A DNA stretch of 38,015 nt, taken from NCBI GenBank assembly GCA_023231475.1, contig JALJEE010002657.1:1-38015 (forward strand), in the 5' to 3' direction. Source of the DNA: Seison nebaliae. Taxonomy: Eukaryota > Rotifera > Pararotatoria > Seisonacea > Seisonidae. Positions 9,857 to 22,737 of the stretch are shown here, in pieces; the first letter of the stretch is position 1, and the number at the start of each line of letters is the position of its first letter. Below the pieces are notes generated by a model. That model saw only the letters and a list, made by a program, of their open reading frames with translations. It did no database searches and was not told the DNA's origin. A program made the position numbers and the translations under genes.

Positions 9857-10792
9857 ATGGAGAAACGATATTTGTTCCTTTTAATTAATTTTTGCATTTC
9901 AATTCAGTTTTGCTGTTCGTTATTCACAATCTTCCATCTTTCTGGTAGGAAAATAACGATTCCGTATGGATTGCACTCAGTGGTTAGGAAGTATTTCACC
10001 AAGAAAGCAGAACACTGGTTTTATACTGAATGTTTCTGTCGACACGTTTGTAACTGTGAAGATTTAGCAATGTCGAAACATATTTGTATTCGACGAAAAC
10101 CGTATACTGAAATCTTTACGCGACATCAATGGAAGTATTATCCGTATGAGGAAAGACCACATACGACGTATCGATCTCGAGAGATGATACTTAATATGAT
10201 TTACAATCAATATATTTGTTTCTTAATGAAGAAATTGAAATATGGTTATATCGAGTTGAAAGGTCATCATCATCTGGACATAACGAGTGGTAATGTTTAT
10301 GATATTACTGCTCCGACAAAACTATTGGAATGTGGTGTGTTGAAGTTGAATTATATATTAAGACAGAGTTCATCTGATTGTGCGATTGATAGAGCAGGTA
10401 CCAAAGCACTCAGATGGCGAATGACTCATATGAGAACTTTTTCATTATGTAACAGATTTGATGAAATTAATTCTTTGGAAATCACAAAACATATTCATCA
10501 TTTATGTCCAAAAATTGGTCATCTCAGACCAGATAGATCAATCACATCTAATCACGTATTGAAACGACGTGATAGAAATTTCATAAGTAATTATCTATTC
10601 AATTTGTATAATATTCCGATAGGAAGATGGAAACGAGGAATAAGTAGGAAACGAATGAGTATTCCATTTTTACCATATTTGGCTGAATCGAAATGTTGGG
10701 AACTTGGACAGACGACAATTCAGGATGATAGAGAGGCGAGAGAGATAGTGAAAAGAAATTTAAGATTCTCTCCTATGATGAGATGTATATGA
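9857..10792 (+). CDS. Secreted single-exon protein, family unrecognised
   Basis: I do not recognise this protein. An uninterrupted 311-codon ORF starts at ATG 9857; an in-frame TTG six bases earlier is unlikely to be used. Residues 1-23 form a convincing signal peptide (basic MEKR, then YLFLLINFCISI, then FCCS). The mature part is basic, with about twelve cysteines: four cluster as CFCRHVCNC near residue 58, then single cysteines at wide spacing. HHH near the middle and DRAG are the only other distinctive patterns. No second membrane span is visible, so secretion is likely. It is intronless in a window where every other long gene has several introns, which could reflect retroposition or a young lineage-specific gene. 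Confidence 0.7.
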   Translation: MEKRYLFLLINFCISIQFCCSLFTIFHLSGRKITIPYGLHSVVRKYFTKKAEHWFYTECFCRHVCNCEDLAMSKHICIRRKPYTEIFTRHQWKYYPYEERPHTTYRSREMILNMIYNQYICFLMKKLKYGYIELKGHHHLDITSGNVYDITAPTKLLECGVLKLNYILRQSSSDCAIDRAGTKALRWRMTHMRTFSLCNRFDEINSLEITKHIHHLCPKIGHLRPDRSITSNHVLKRRDRNFISNYLFNLYNIPIGRWKRGISRKRMSIPFLPYLAESKCWELGQTTIQDDREAREIVKRNLRFSPMMRCI

Positions 10793-11054
10793 TTTAAAAT
10801 CATGTATATATATGATGTATGTATATGAGATGTATAAGAAGTTTTTAAAACGATTTTAATTATTTTGTTCCATTAATTTTTCACAAAATTCGAAATGAGT
10901 TAGATGATTTGTTCAAATGTCTATTACATGTTGAACTAGCAGGACTATATTGTATAATAGTGAAGAAAAAATAATTTTTTATCAACTTACTGAGCAATGT
11001 CTTAAAATTTTGACCAAATAGTTCATGCAATCTTTTGACTGTATCGTTCAATTT

Positions 11055-14000
11055 TTAACCACCAAAACACACTGCAGACATGGATAAACCAAATGCGGAT
11101 TCGTCCGATCCAACATTCTTCAATCCAATATCTTTAATTGGTAGAGCTTGAGTATGTTTCGTTCGGACTTCCAACACAGCATTTCCCCATTTGTTTTGTT
11201 TCTATACAAGTAAATGAAACAAATATAATATAACATAAATAATATAAACCATGCAATTATCTTCAACTGTATTATAGAATTTTCTTCCTTTATGAGTGAA
11301 AATTGCATCGTTGATTCCTTTCAATTTTATTGCACCATTGTGAATTTTATTGTTCTCATTCTTCACGGCAATTGTATTGAAACAATTATATGTAAGTCGT
11401 TGATATCCATATTCACTCAATAATTGTAAGAATTTCAGTTGATTTTTGGCAATATGATATTTGAACTAATAGTGTATTATATTTAGGTAGAATAAGTAGT
11501 TAAGTTCAAACCTCATTTGTGCCCAAGATGTCCAAGTTGAACCAAATATGTTCTTCTGGTTCACCTTTGATCCAATCTGATTTCTCAATTGAACTCATAG
11601 GTTCGATACAACTTTCTCCTTTCGCCATATCGCAAAAAACAACAATTGAATCTTCTGCATTACCTTCATTGGGATCAATGTAATACATTCCTTTAATAAA
11701 TGATAATGATACAAAGTAATAAAAGAATCTTTTTAAAAAATAACCTGAAGTTGCATCAGGATTTACTGTTTTTATATGTTGACATGTTAAACCAGGATTT
11801 TCCTTTGAACCAGATGGTTTTTTTTGATTTCTTAAAAACATACTTAATTTTTCAATTCTATGGAATAGTTCTTCGTTAATCTCATTATGAACTAAAGATG
11901 ATTCATCATGTCGAGCAGGACCTTTTTGTCCATCAGGTGCAGTGTACATTCGGGTAAAGAGTCGGTAGTCCAATTGTGCTGCAGGGCCTGGGGGACCAGG
12001 AGGACCTGGTGGTCCATCATCTCCTAGGATTCCTTTTGTACCCAAATTTCCGCGAATTCCTCGATGTCCTGGAGGACCTCGAGAACCCAACAATCCAGGA
12101 ACTCCAACGGTACCATATTCTCCTCGATCTCCCAAGCGGCCCTGAGTTCCTTGGGGCCCTCTTTCTCCCGGTTGACCAACTGGACCTATCGGTCCCATTA
12201 ATCCCATTTTTCCAGGAAGACCTGGAAATCCAGTATTTCCTTTATCTCCTCTGTTACCAATTTGTCCTGGACGACCTTGTTCTCCTGAGAGTCCACGTGG
12301 ACCTATAGGTCCATATTCTCCTTCTAACCCTTCTGGACCACGTTTACCTGGATCACCAACAAGACCCATTTTGCCCATCATTCCAATGGGACCAGCAACA
12401 CCGGGCTTTCCCACTGGACCTTTTGGACCAATTAAACCTGCGGTTCCTTGCTCTCCTTTAGGTCCTAGAGATCCTCTCTGACCAGGTGGACCATCAGATC
12501 CCACATTGCCCCTCGGACCTTCAGGTCCTGATGCACCAGCTTTGCCTTGTTTTCCACGGCTACCTCTTATTCCACGAGGTCCCGGTAATCCGTGGGGTCC
12601 TACGCTACCTTTGGCTCCGTTAGTTCCATCCTTTCCTTTAGGACCTAGAGGACCGCGTTCTCCAGGTAATCCTGGCGAACCTGTTGGTCCTTTTGCTCCC
12701 AAACTTCCTAATGCACCCATTATGCCTTTAGCTCCAGCAATTCCTTCTCTACCTTGGACTCCTGGTCGACCATCATCTCCTCTTGCTCCTTCTTCACCCA
12801 TCACACCGGTTTCTCCATCCAAACCTTCAGGACCAGTTAAACCCTAATAATATTGATAGTATCATATAATTGATATCTATTACATTAAGAATTATAATAA
12901 CTTTTGGACCCTGAGAACCCACTTCTCCGTCAGAACCTACATCACCGGCTGCACCTGGAAAGCCACCTGCTCCCTTTTCGCCATCTCTTCCTGGAGCTCC
13001 TTGAAGTCCAGGGCTTCCACTATTCCCTGTTTGACCACTTGAGCCCAGCAAACCGGCAGCTCCAGGAGCTCCTCGTTTTCCTTGAACACCTGGTAGACCT
13101 TCCTTGCCTTGTGGACCTGGATGGCCGTCGCTTCCCTTTGCTCCCTTTTCTCCTAACATTCCAGCTGCGCCCTATAATGAATTTGGAAACCTTAATTGTA
13201 TATGATGGTAATAATGGAATATTTAACTTGAACACCTCGGGCACCTGCTTCGCCTTGGAGTCCTTGGAGTCCTGGTTTACCTCTGTCTCCTCTTTTACCA
13301 GTTTCTCCCTTGTTACCTGATGGACCTGACAAACCTTGTTGTCCTTGGCTACCTTTTTTACCTTGGTTTCCAGGACTTCCATCTTCGCCATCGTTTCCAT
13401 CGTCTCCAACTATACCTTGGATGCCTGCCGGACCGGGATTACCCTTAATATATTGGTCATTTAAACAATAACGCGATAAAGAACAATTTCCTAACTTTTT
13501 CTCCCAATTCGCCTTTCGCGCCAATCTTACCTCTTTTGCCTTGGGAACCCATATTACCAATTGATCCTGCACTTCCAATAATTCCTTTCATACCTCTATA
13601 TCCTTTGGCACCTGCGGGACCAATATCACCCGAAGATCCAGATTCACCTTTCTTTCCTTCATTTCCGGTAGGTCCTCGTTCACCAGGTGCTCCAATAACT
13701 CCCCGTAAACCTTGAGGACCATTTATACCTGGTCGACCAATGGCGCCAACATCTCCGACGCTTCCTGGTTTACCGGTTCGACCTCTTACTCCTGGAGCAC
13801 CTTGTGTTCCTCTAGTACCAATCATACCTTCTTGTCCTCGATTGCCCTTTTTTCCAGCAACACCTGGTTTTCCTGTTTTGCCTGGAACACCAATGACACC
13901 AGAAGAACCTTTGGTACCTTTCCTACCACTCTTTCCTCGTTTTCCTTGAGGTCCAGCACTTCCGTCTGCGCCAATTTTACCGGGCTTTCCAATATCTCCA

Positions 14001-15672
14001 AGACTTCCATCAATTCCGGTTTGTCCGATTTTCCCACGTACTCCCGATTCACCTTGAAGTCCAGTAGGTCCTGCTTTACCGGATTCACCACGAAGACCTG
14101 GATTACCTATTTTCCCTTGTAAACCTTGTAATCCTTTTGCTCCTTGTGGTCCCGTTGCACCCTTTTCTCCCATCAATCCTTGAATACCTCTTGGTCCGAT
14201 TTCTCCTTTTTGACCAGTACCTCCTTGCATTCCTTCGGGACCTGATAGACCCATATCGCCATCTTTACCTGATTCACCAGCTGGTCCAACACTGCCTTTC
14301 ATACCAATATCGCCTAACGGCCCACGTAATCCTGGTTCTCCTGTAGATCCTCGTTTGCCTTGCTCGCCAACTGCTCCTGCATCCCCAGGTTTTCCACGAG
14401 AACCGGGTGGTCCAAAGTTTCCAGCGTCACCAGTTACTCCAGGATGTCCAACTAGACCATGGATTCCAACAGATCCTTTTTTTCCAACAATACCTCTTTT
14501 TCCTTGTGGTCCCGCTTGACCTGGGTTTCCACTTTCACCGCGAGAACCAGTTAATCCTTTGAGTCCTGCTTTGCCTTCACGACCTTCAGATCCAGGAAAA
14601 CCTGAATGTCCATCAGATCCTGCTATTCCCTTTGGTCCCTTGGCTCCCATTGGTCCATAACCGCCAACGTCCCCTTTTCTTCCAGGCATTCCTTGGTAAC
14701 CGACAATACCTCTAGCTCCGGTGTTGCCGTCAATGCCCTTTTCGCCTTTTAATCCTGGTTTGCCAGATTCTCCGGGTTTTCCCGAAGATCCAACAGATCC
14801 CCGAAATCCTAAGGGACCTCTTAATCCATCACCTCCTCGATTACCCTGAGGTCCAGCCGGCCCTCTTCTTCCTGGGAGTCCAGTTGGACCTTCTTCTCCC
14901 TTTTCTCCGGGTACACCAAGTAATCCTTTATGTCCTGGCATTCCCATTTGTCCGGGTAATCCTGCTTCGCCATGTTGACCAATTTCTCCTCTATTTCCTG
15001 ACTCACCATCACTTCCTCTTGTGCCTTTAACTCCCTGTAGTAAAATAACAAATATTATGTAGTAACTTCAATATTTATTTATTTTTATCCAACCATAAAT
15101 CCAAGAGGTCCTTGTTCGCCTCTAGCTCCTCTAGGTCCTGGTAATCCAACTGTTCCAGCTTCTCCTCGAGGACCTTTTGGTCCAGAATATCCACCTAGAC
15201 CGGGAGAACCTGGTGAACCAATGGCACCAAGACTTCCTGGCTCACCTTGAGTAAAATATTCCAATACTGGTTGTGAAGCTAATTGAGCTTTATTTGATGA
15301 GTTTAAATGAGCAGATAATTGAGTTAGATAATCAGCATTAGGTTTCTAAAATTTTTCAACATATTTTATAATAATTTAAAATAAATATGAATGAACCTCA
15401 CCAGGCAAGCCTGGATCACCGACTTCTCCCGATTCTCCAGGAATACCATCATCTCCTGCTAATCCTGGTAAACCAGCGTCACCATCAAAACCTCGGAAAT
15501 CTTTCGTTCCTACATCAACGTTGCCATCTGCACCCGGTTCCTGACCACGAAATATTAAATTATCATTTCCATAAGCATCTTGTCGGCTTAATAATTCCAA
15601 GTCTATTTCACTTGGTGGTTTGGCATAAGCACTGACTATACAAAATACCAATATCGGTATAATTGCATTCAT
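11055..15672 (-). CDS. Fibrillar procollagen A (no VWC domain; COLFI C-propeptide)
   Basis: Nine exons: 15397-15672, 15094-15345, 13496-15034, 13228-13443, 12902-13171, 11745-12843, 11512-11690, 11250-11465, 11055-11201; 1397 residues, all phases consistent. Signal peptide (MNAIIPILVFCIVSAYA), a short acidic N-propeptide with a minor Gly-X-Y helix, a non-collagenous linker, then one long uninterrupted Gly-X-Y triple helix ending GPPGPPGPPGPAAQLDYR. The C-terminal COLFI trimerisation domain includes YYIDPNEGN, VFCDM, SWIKGE-like and LPIKDIG blocks and ends AVCFGG. It forms extracellular fibrils after propeptide removal. The C-propeptide retains cysteines equivalent to C1, C4, C5, C6, C7 and C8 but has none at C2 or C3. 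Lies directly downstream of a paralogous collagen on the same strand. Confidence 0.93.
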
Positions 15673-17360
15673 TATACAATGCGGTACAATATTATGTGGA
15701 AATATGTTAAAATATTGCCATCAACCTTAAAGAATCATATAACTATCTTTAAAAAGAAACTGCAATTGATTGTAAAGAAACAGAATATAAGGAAAAGTAC
15801 GATCTCTCTATTCACATTCATCTCATTCTTCTCTTTTACATCGTTAAAAAAAATTTTACGAATATGCCATTTGCAACTGAAAATCACTTCCACTCATCTT
15901 TTCACTTCTGACATCTGATCTCATCTTGAGATATTTGTGTTATGCATTCTAAACAAAGTTATCTAACTCCATAAGTTAAACGCTGTTACATTCTCTCTCT
16001 TCTAAAATTTCACACAGAATAGTGGCAATTATAATATATTTGATTTCTCTGCATTCTACTATAAAGATATATGAAATATTCTTGGAAATAAAGCACTTCA
16101 CATATTTTTATCTCAGGCGTGTTTACAGTCGAAGGTTAACTTACCTAATGGCGTTATTTTTCTACGAATATTCTTTTTATTCAGTTAAACTTCTAAGAGT
16201 TATAAATAATTATCTTGATCATTTCTTCCAGAACATAACAATCAATAGACAAAAAATTAACTGGATAATTATGCATATGCGATTTCGACGCAGAACGAAC
16301 ATGGATTCGAAACAAGCATAATCTATTCATCAGAGAGTTCACTATATCACCCTCTTTTTTTCATCATTAGTTGAATTAAGGAATATTATAAAATATGAAC
16401 CAGATCATCTATTCTACTATAAAGTTTCTTCCTTCATCTCCAATCTTCTAATAAAAATAAACTTCATTTAATGATAACTATTATTAATTTTATCAATCTC
16501 AGAATTAAGAGATTCTAAAGGAAAATATCTTTTCCAATACTCCCTAAAGACAGTGTTTCAGACAGTATTAATAGCGTTTCAGTTGTAATATAAAAAGTTG
16601 ACATGTTGAATAAATTGATAAAAATATCCCTGAAGAAAAATCGATATAATTAATCGAACACTATCGATGTTGTATTTCCAATTGTGACTATATAATTTAT
16701 AAATTCGATTATTTGAAAATAATGGGTTCGTTTTTCAAATAGTACAACATATTCTTAGTTGATCGGACCAGATAACTCATTAGCACTGTTGAATTTGACA
16801 TGTTGGCAAAATTTCTTTCTGCTAATAATTTAGGAATCTCTGTTAAAATTTCGGAAGTTAATTCCTATTCAACTATCTTTTTTCTGAAAAAATCTAATTA
16901 TAAGATATTCCTTAGTTATGTTTACAACTAATTTGTATGCATTTTTTCTACATTTTTTGATCAAAACTTTTGAGAAGTTTTACTTTAGTTAGTTAGTTTT
17001 ACTTGTTTTACTTAATTCTTATTTGTTTACGTCTTACTGTTGATTGTAGTAGAGATCATTTCCAGTTCGATCAATTATCCATTCTTTCCGAGGATGCGCT
17101 TTAAGATATAGTTCATGAAAAATAAATAAAAAGTTTTTTGAAATTATGAATTTATTAATAAAAATGATGAAAATTAGTGAGCAAATAAGTATGAAATTAT
17201 ATTGTCGTCGTTGTAATGTATGAAAATAACTATTCACAAATTTGGTATGTAACAAAGTAAGAAAAATGAGTAGAAAATAATAAAATGGAGATGAATGTCG
17301 TCAAGTGAAATGTGAAAATATTATAAGATGTTCATGCAAAATGTTTTAATTCAAGAAAGT
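15673..17360. other. 1.7-kb spacer between the two collagen genes
   Basis: Nothing coding that I can support. Short ORFs at 16022-16321 (+) and 17034-17255 (-) are AT-driven and show no domain. The region must contain the 3' UTR of the upstream collagen (ending about 17361) and the promoter of the downstream one. Confidence 0.6.
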
Positions 17361-20300
17361 TCAGTGAATGAAACAGACTTCGGATAGTTCAAATCCGAAT
17401 TCTGATTTCGATGAGTCGATTCCTGTTAAGCCAATATCTTTTATCGGAAGACTTTGGACTTTGTTCGTATCGATTAATAATTCCGCAATTCCATCATTTT
17501 CCTAAAAATGTTAATAAAAAATTCAATGTAGAGAAAGAATTGTTTAAACCATGCAGTTGTCTGAAGCAACTTCATATTTAAATGATGATGTGGGAGAGAA
17601 TACAGCATTGTTCATTCCTTGTAATTTTACTGCGTTTTCAGACACTTCATTCATGTCGTTATTAACCGCAGTGGTATGTTTACAATGCATCGTAAGACTT
17701 TGTCGAACTCGTTTACTTTGGAGTTGCAAGAAGATGAGTTGAACATCTTTCATTTCGTATGAAAACTAAAAACAGTAAATTATATAATATTATTATTAAT
17801 AAATTTGTTTGCCAAACCTGTTTCTGATTAACAATATCATCGTTAAACCATAAGAGGTCTTTAGAAGATCCCTTGAACCAATTATTTTGTGGAACATTTC
17901 CTGTTGGTTGAATACATGTTTCTGTTTCTCCCTCGAAGGAGCAATATACTCGAACAGCGTCATCTTTTCCCATACCATTAGGATCGATATAATAGAAATC
18001 TTTTCAAAACAGTGAAAAATTATATGATGAGTTAATAAAACAAAACCTGATTTGATATTTGGATTTTTCAATTGTATATCGTTACATGTTCGTGCTGGAT
18101 TTGTGATGGTTCCCACTGAATCAGATGGGTTTGATAATAATGATGTTAGGTCAGTAATTTGTTTAAGAACACTCTCATCAATGGAATTCTCAGAACGCCT
18201 TCGCGGTCCTTTTGTTCCCGTTCCGGGAGACATTAAACTGCTTAGTAATCTGTAATCCATTTGGGCAGCTGGTCCTGGTGCACCAGGAGCACCTCGCGGA
18301 CCTGGTTTTCCAACTCCACCATTTCGTCCGGAATATCCACGTTCTCCTCTTGGACCAGCTTGTCCAGTTGGCCCTTGTGGTCCTTGAGGTCCTGGTGGTC
18401 CTCCTTCACCTCGACTTCCTGGTGGTCCTTGTGAACCTCGTGGTCCAGCTGGACCAGCAGGACCTTTAGGACCTTTCTGTCCGTCTAAACCTGGCTTTCC
18501 TGGCATACCAGGGAAACCGATATGACCCTTTGGACCCATTGAACCAACAGAACCCTTGTCTCCACCAGGCCCTTGTTCTCCAACATCGCCTTGAGGCCCA
18601 GCTGGACCGGCTGGTCCAACATCTCCAGTATCTCCTTTGTCCCCAGCTGGTCCTTTTGGTCCTTCTGAACCTGTTGGACCTTGACTACCTGCAGGACCTG
18701 GAGGTCCTTTCATACCTTCAGGTCCCATTGGTCCGCCGTCACCCTTTTCTCCTGGTTCGCCCTGCATACCTGGAGGTCCTTCACGACCTTCATCTCCTTT
18801 TAGACCCGGACTTCCGCTTGTTCCTGGTGGACCCTGAGAACCTCGAGGACCTCTTGAACCTACTGGACCTGGTTGGCCGGCAGTGCCAGCTGGTCCTGGT
18901 GGACCTCCAGGACCTTCTGGTCCAGCGGGACCCGATGGTCCTTTTTCACCAGTCAAACCTACTGGACCAGCAGGTCCTTTTTCGCCAGCTGGACCCTTAT
19001 CTCCCGGTTCTCCTGATGATCCTTGTTCACCGGGTGGACCTGGTTCTCCAGCTTCACCAGCTGGTCCTTGTAAGCCATCTTTTCCATCTGCTCCAGCTGG
19101 ACCCTGAGGACCAGCATCACCGGTATCACCTTTAGGTCCAGCATCTCCAGCTGGACCCATTTCTCCTGGAGCGCCAGCCGGTCCTTCGTTGCCAGCAACA
19201 CCTTTAGCTCCTGCAGGACCTGGAATACCAGGTCGTCCGGCATTACCAGGAGATCCTGGCAGTCCTCGCATACCTGGTGAACCATCTCGTCCCGAAGATC
19301 CCTGTTCACCCGGATTTCCAGTTTTACCTGGTTTTCCAACTCTTCCTTCTAGACCTTGTGCACCTTCACTACCTCGTTCTCCTGGTAATCCTTGTAAACC
19401 CTATCATCAACGATTTAGTTCAAGTTTGTTATATTTATTTACTAACAGGTGCACCCATAGGACCAGTAGATCCTGCTGGACCAGTTAATCCAGTGTTTCC
19501 GCGTTCTCCAGGACTTCCAGTATCTCCTTTTGGTCCTGGTTGTCCAGCATCACCTTTGTCACCTTTTCCTCCCATTGGTCCCATACTTCCTGGTTCACCA
19601 TCTCTACCTGGCATTCCATCGCTACCAGGCATTCCATTTTCTCCTGGTCCACCTTGGATACCCTGCATGAATTGAGTCAGATGATGAAGTATAATTTAAA
19701 AATATAACTTTCGGTCCTTCTGGTCCAGCTAATCCTGCAGGTCCTACTGGACCCATAGGGCCAATTGATCCCATTGGACCTGATGGGCCTATTGCTCCTC
19801 GATCACCAGGCTTTCCAACATTTCCTTGAATACCTTGCATTCCAGCACTTCCACGTTCACCCTTTTCTCCTTGTTGTCCTAATGGACCTCTTGGTCCAAT
19901 TGGACCGATTGGACCCATTGGACCATCATTTCCAGCTTTTCCTATTTTTCCAGGAGCTCCAGTATCTCCAGCACGTCCACGTTGACCAGGACGACCTTCA
20001 TTTCCTTGAGGACCTGGTTGACCTGTTGGTCCCATTTCGCCTGCTTGACCTTGGGGGCCTGGTAACCCTTGTTTACCTTCAGGCCCTTGTTTTCCTTCTG
20101 CTCCATCTTTTCCTGATTCACCAGCAACACCTTGTTCTCCTGATGGACCAATTGATCCAGGTTCTCCTGTCGGACCTGGAGGTCCTGCAGGGCCCGGTCC
20201 TCCATCTTTACCAGGAGCACCTTCGGTTCCATCATTACCATTCAAACCAGGTTCTCCTCGTTCTCCGGTATTCCCTCTTTCTCCAGCAGGTCCTGGAGCT

Positions 20301-22040
20301 CCACGAGGTCCACCAGGACCAGCTTTTCCTGGACGACCGGCTCTACCTGATGGACCACGAAGTCCGGTTGGTCCTTGTTCTCCGGCGACACCTGGTTCTC
20401 CCTTATCTCCAGCATCTCCTTTGTCTCCTGGAGCTCCTGCCGGACCAGTTTGTCCGAGAGGGCCAGCAGGACCTTCTTTGCCATCAGCACCTTCTTTGCC
20501 TTGTTCACCAGCAGATCCAGTCTCTCCTTGAGGTCCAGCTTCTCCCATTGGACCAGCCGGTCCTGGTGCTCCAATTTCTCCTTGCGGTCCAGCTTCACCA
20601 TCTTTTCCTGCTAAACCAGTTTCACCTTGGGGACCTAATTCACCTTGGATACCTTGAGCTCCAGCATCTCCAGGTTTGCCAGCCAAACCAGGAGTTCCGG
20701 GAAATCCACGAGCACCCATTAAACCTCGAGGTCCAGTTGCACCGGGAGCGCCAAGAGGACCTTGTGATCCAACATCTCCTTGGACTCCAGGAGCGCCCTG
20801 TGGTCCCATGTCTCCTCCAGGTCCTTTTTCTCCTTGAACTCCTTGTTCTCCTTTCTCTCCAGCAGCACCAATAGCTCCCATATCACCCTTAGCACCTGCC
20901 AATCCGGGAAATCCTCGTTCACCCATTGGTCCTGCAGGACCAGGGCTACCTTTACCTCCAGGGTAACCTGTACTACCTGGAGAGCCTTGTGCGCCTCTGG
21001 GACCAGGTGGACCTCGGAATCCAGGATTACCACGTTGTCCTTCATCTCCTCTAGGACCTGATTGACCAATTAGACCTCTTGGACCTTGTGGACCTGCAAC
21101 ACCTCGCTCTCCTTTGGCACCTAGATGACCTTCATTTCCTTTCACACCTGGAATACCAGGAGGACCCATCATGCCAGGTTCACCAGGTTTACCGTCTTCG
21201 CCATCCTTTCCACTGGGACCAATACTACCAACGTCGCCCTTTTCGCCCTTAAAAATAACAAAATTTGTAAATTCGAATATATTTAAGAATTAAACCGCTG
21301 GTCCTCTTGGTCCTTGTTGTCCTCGTGGACCTTGAATGCCTTGTAAACCGTTACTTCCAGGTTCGCCTCTTGATCCCATAGGGCCTCTTTCGCCCCGTGG
21401 TCCAGATGGTCCAGCTTGGCCTGGTTCTCCATCACGACCAGGTTCCCCTTGAGAATAGTACTGCATTTGTGGCATAGCAGCCAAAGGACCTTTATTGGAT
21501 TGTCCTACTTGTGCGTTTACTTGTTGAATAAATTCGTCATTTTCGTTCTATTTTCGGATATTAAACCTTTAAAAAATGAATTAAAAAATAAACTGTTGGT
21601 TCTTCTCCGGCTTCCGGTTCTTGTCCGCGAGCAATTTTTCGATGAACACTGCCCTCAACTTCAGCTGTAATGGAAAGAGAAATAACAATAAATTGGATAA
21701 TCACAACAAGACGTTTTATTGAATAAGTTAATGTTTTAAATGAATGAATAATGATCATTTATTATCAAAAAGAATTCATTGCTTTGTAGCAGTAATTAAG
21801 ATTAGGAATTTCTATGCATTGAAAACGACGATCAAATGTACAACGACAAGCTGCACATCGATCGTTCCAAAGTTCGGTGCCTGCTTCATAGTAGATTGAT
21901 TGGCCATTGTCACTCGTCAAATGACATCGATTTTGTACTTCTGAAATAAAAAGCAAAAACAATTACTAACATTTCGGTGCAGCGAAACATCGATGTATTA
22001 CAAGAACGGATAAAAGTAGATAGATTGCCAAAGATTTCAT
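17361..22040 (-). CDS. Fibrillar procollagen B (VWC N-propeptide; COLFI C-propeptide)
   Basis: Ten exons: 21971-22040, about 21782-21937, 21594-21664, 21296-21547, 19709-21247, 19447-19662, 18047-19400, 17818-17999, 17550-17765, 17361-17501; about 1398 residues. Signal peptide ([15 protein letters not shown]), then a small Cys-rich VWC-like module (six cysteines, CAACRC core), an acidic linker, a long Gly-X-Y helix ending [15 protein letters not shown], and a COLFI C-propeptide ([22 protein letters not shown], ending SEVCFIH). VWC plus helix plus COLFI is the classical A-clade fibrillar layout, secreted and assembled as trimers. C-propeptide cysteines at C1, C4-C8 are present; C2 and C3 are missing. 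The donor site closing the VWC exon is not a normal GT in the required phase. The exon 2 acceptor that avoids a stop is AAG at 21938-21940. Confidence 0.93.
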
Positions 22041-22737
22041 TTTCCTCAATTAACTGAGCTAGTTATCAGTGAATAAGAAAACGAATTCAAAGAATCTGTT
22101 AAACTACAAAATAGACTAACAAACTATGTATCATGTAAATATAGCGGCTATCGATCCCCCATGAAGAGGGAATTCCGCCAACTATCGAATGACTATCAAA
22201 AGAAAAGTCTGTTAAGAATGATAATAAATTGCTCAAAATTAAAGACGATCTCTTCATTTATCAACACATAAAATAATTTGTAGAGATTTTCGAAACTTCA
22301 CATAAACTTTACAATAAATTCCACTACTTTTACGGAGGATTAAGTAGAGGATTCTGTTAAGGAATAAGAAACTTTAAAAGAATAAGAAAGCAAAGTAATG
22401 TTATGAATATAGATTATTAAACTTCACGTTACATTATATAGACATTACTAACGCTCCCCATTTGCTAACACAAGGGAGGTCGATTACGCATTTTCCGTCC
22501 TACTCCATCCAACTCTTCTCTTCTCTAATAGAAATATTATTATGAAACACATCTTAACAGAGTTCACACTTAATAAAATTGCCGACAGATTTACATTCGG
22601 CAGATTATTTCATGTTCTCTCTCTCTCCCTCTCTCTTTCTTCCTCCCATAATGGGAACACGTCTATAATAAACTAGCGAGGAATTTCGTAAAAACTTCTG
22701 CAGCTACATCAGTTAATTGATAGTAAAAGTAAATGCG
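22041..22737. other. Collagen B upstream region / LamG gene 3' region
   Basis: No independent gene seen. A possible 12-codon terminal exon of the LamG-like gene (22663-22697, minus) lies here, giving an alternative C-terminus. The rest is AT-rich and should contain the collagen B promoter. Confidence 0.5.
22615..22647. repeat. CT-rich simple repeat
   Basis: Imperfect TC/CTT run, all pyrimidine on the plus strand, in the 3' flank of the LamG-like gene and upstream of collagen B. Confidence 0.8.

Noticed and set aside
16022-16321. 99-codon ORF between the collagens
   Set aside because: No signal peptide, domain or codon bias; AT-rich chance frame.
11976-21061. Long plus-strand ORFs opposite the collagen genes, some Pro-rich
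   Set aside because: They are complements of Gly-X-Y codons (GGN to NCC); no starts, splice signals or domains of their own.
21765-21962. Separate small Cys-rich gene
   Set aside because: It is the VWC module of collagen B, lying between its signal-peptide exon and helix exons on the same strand.
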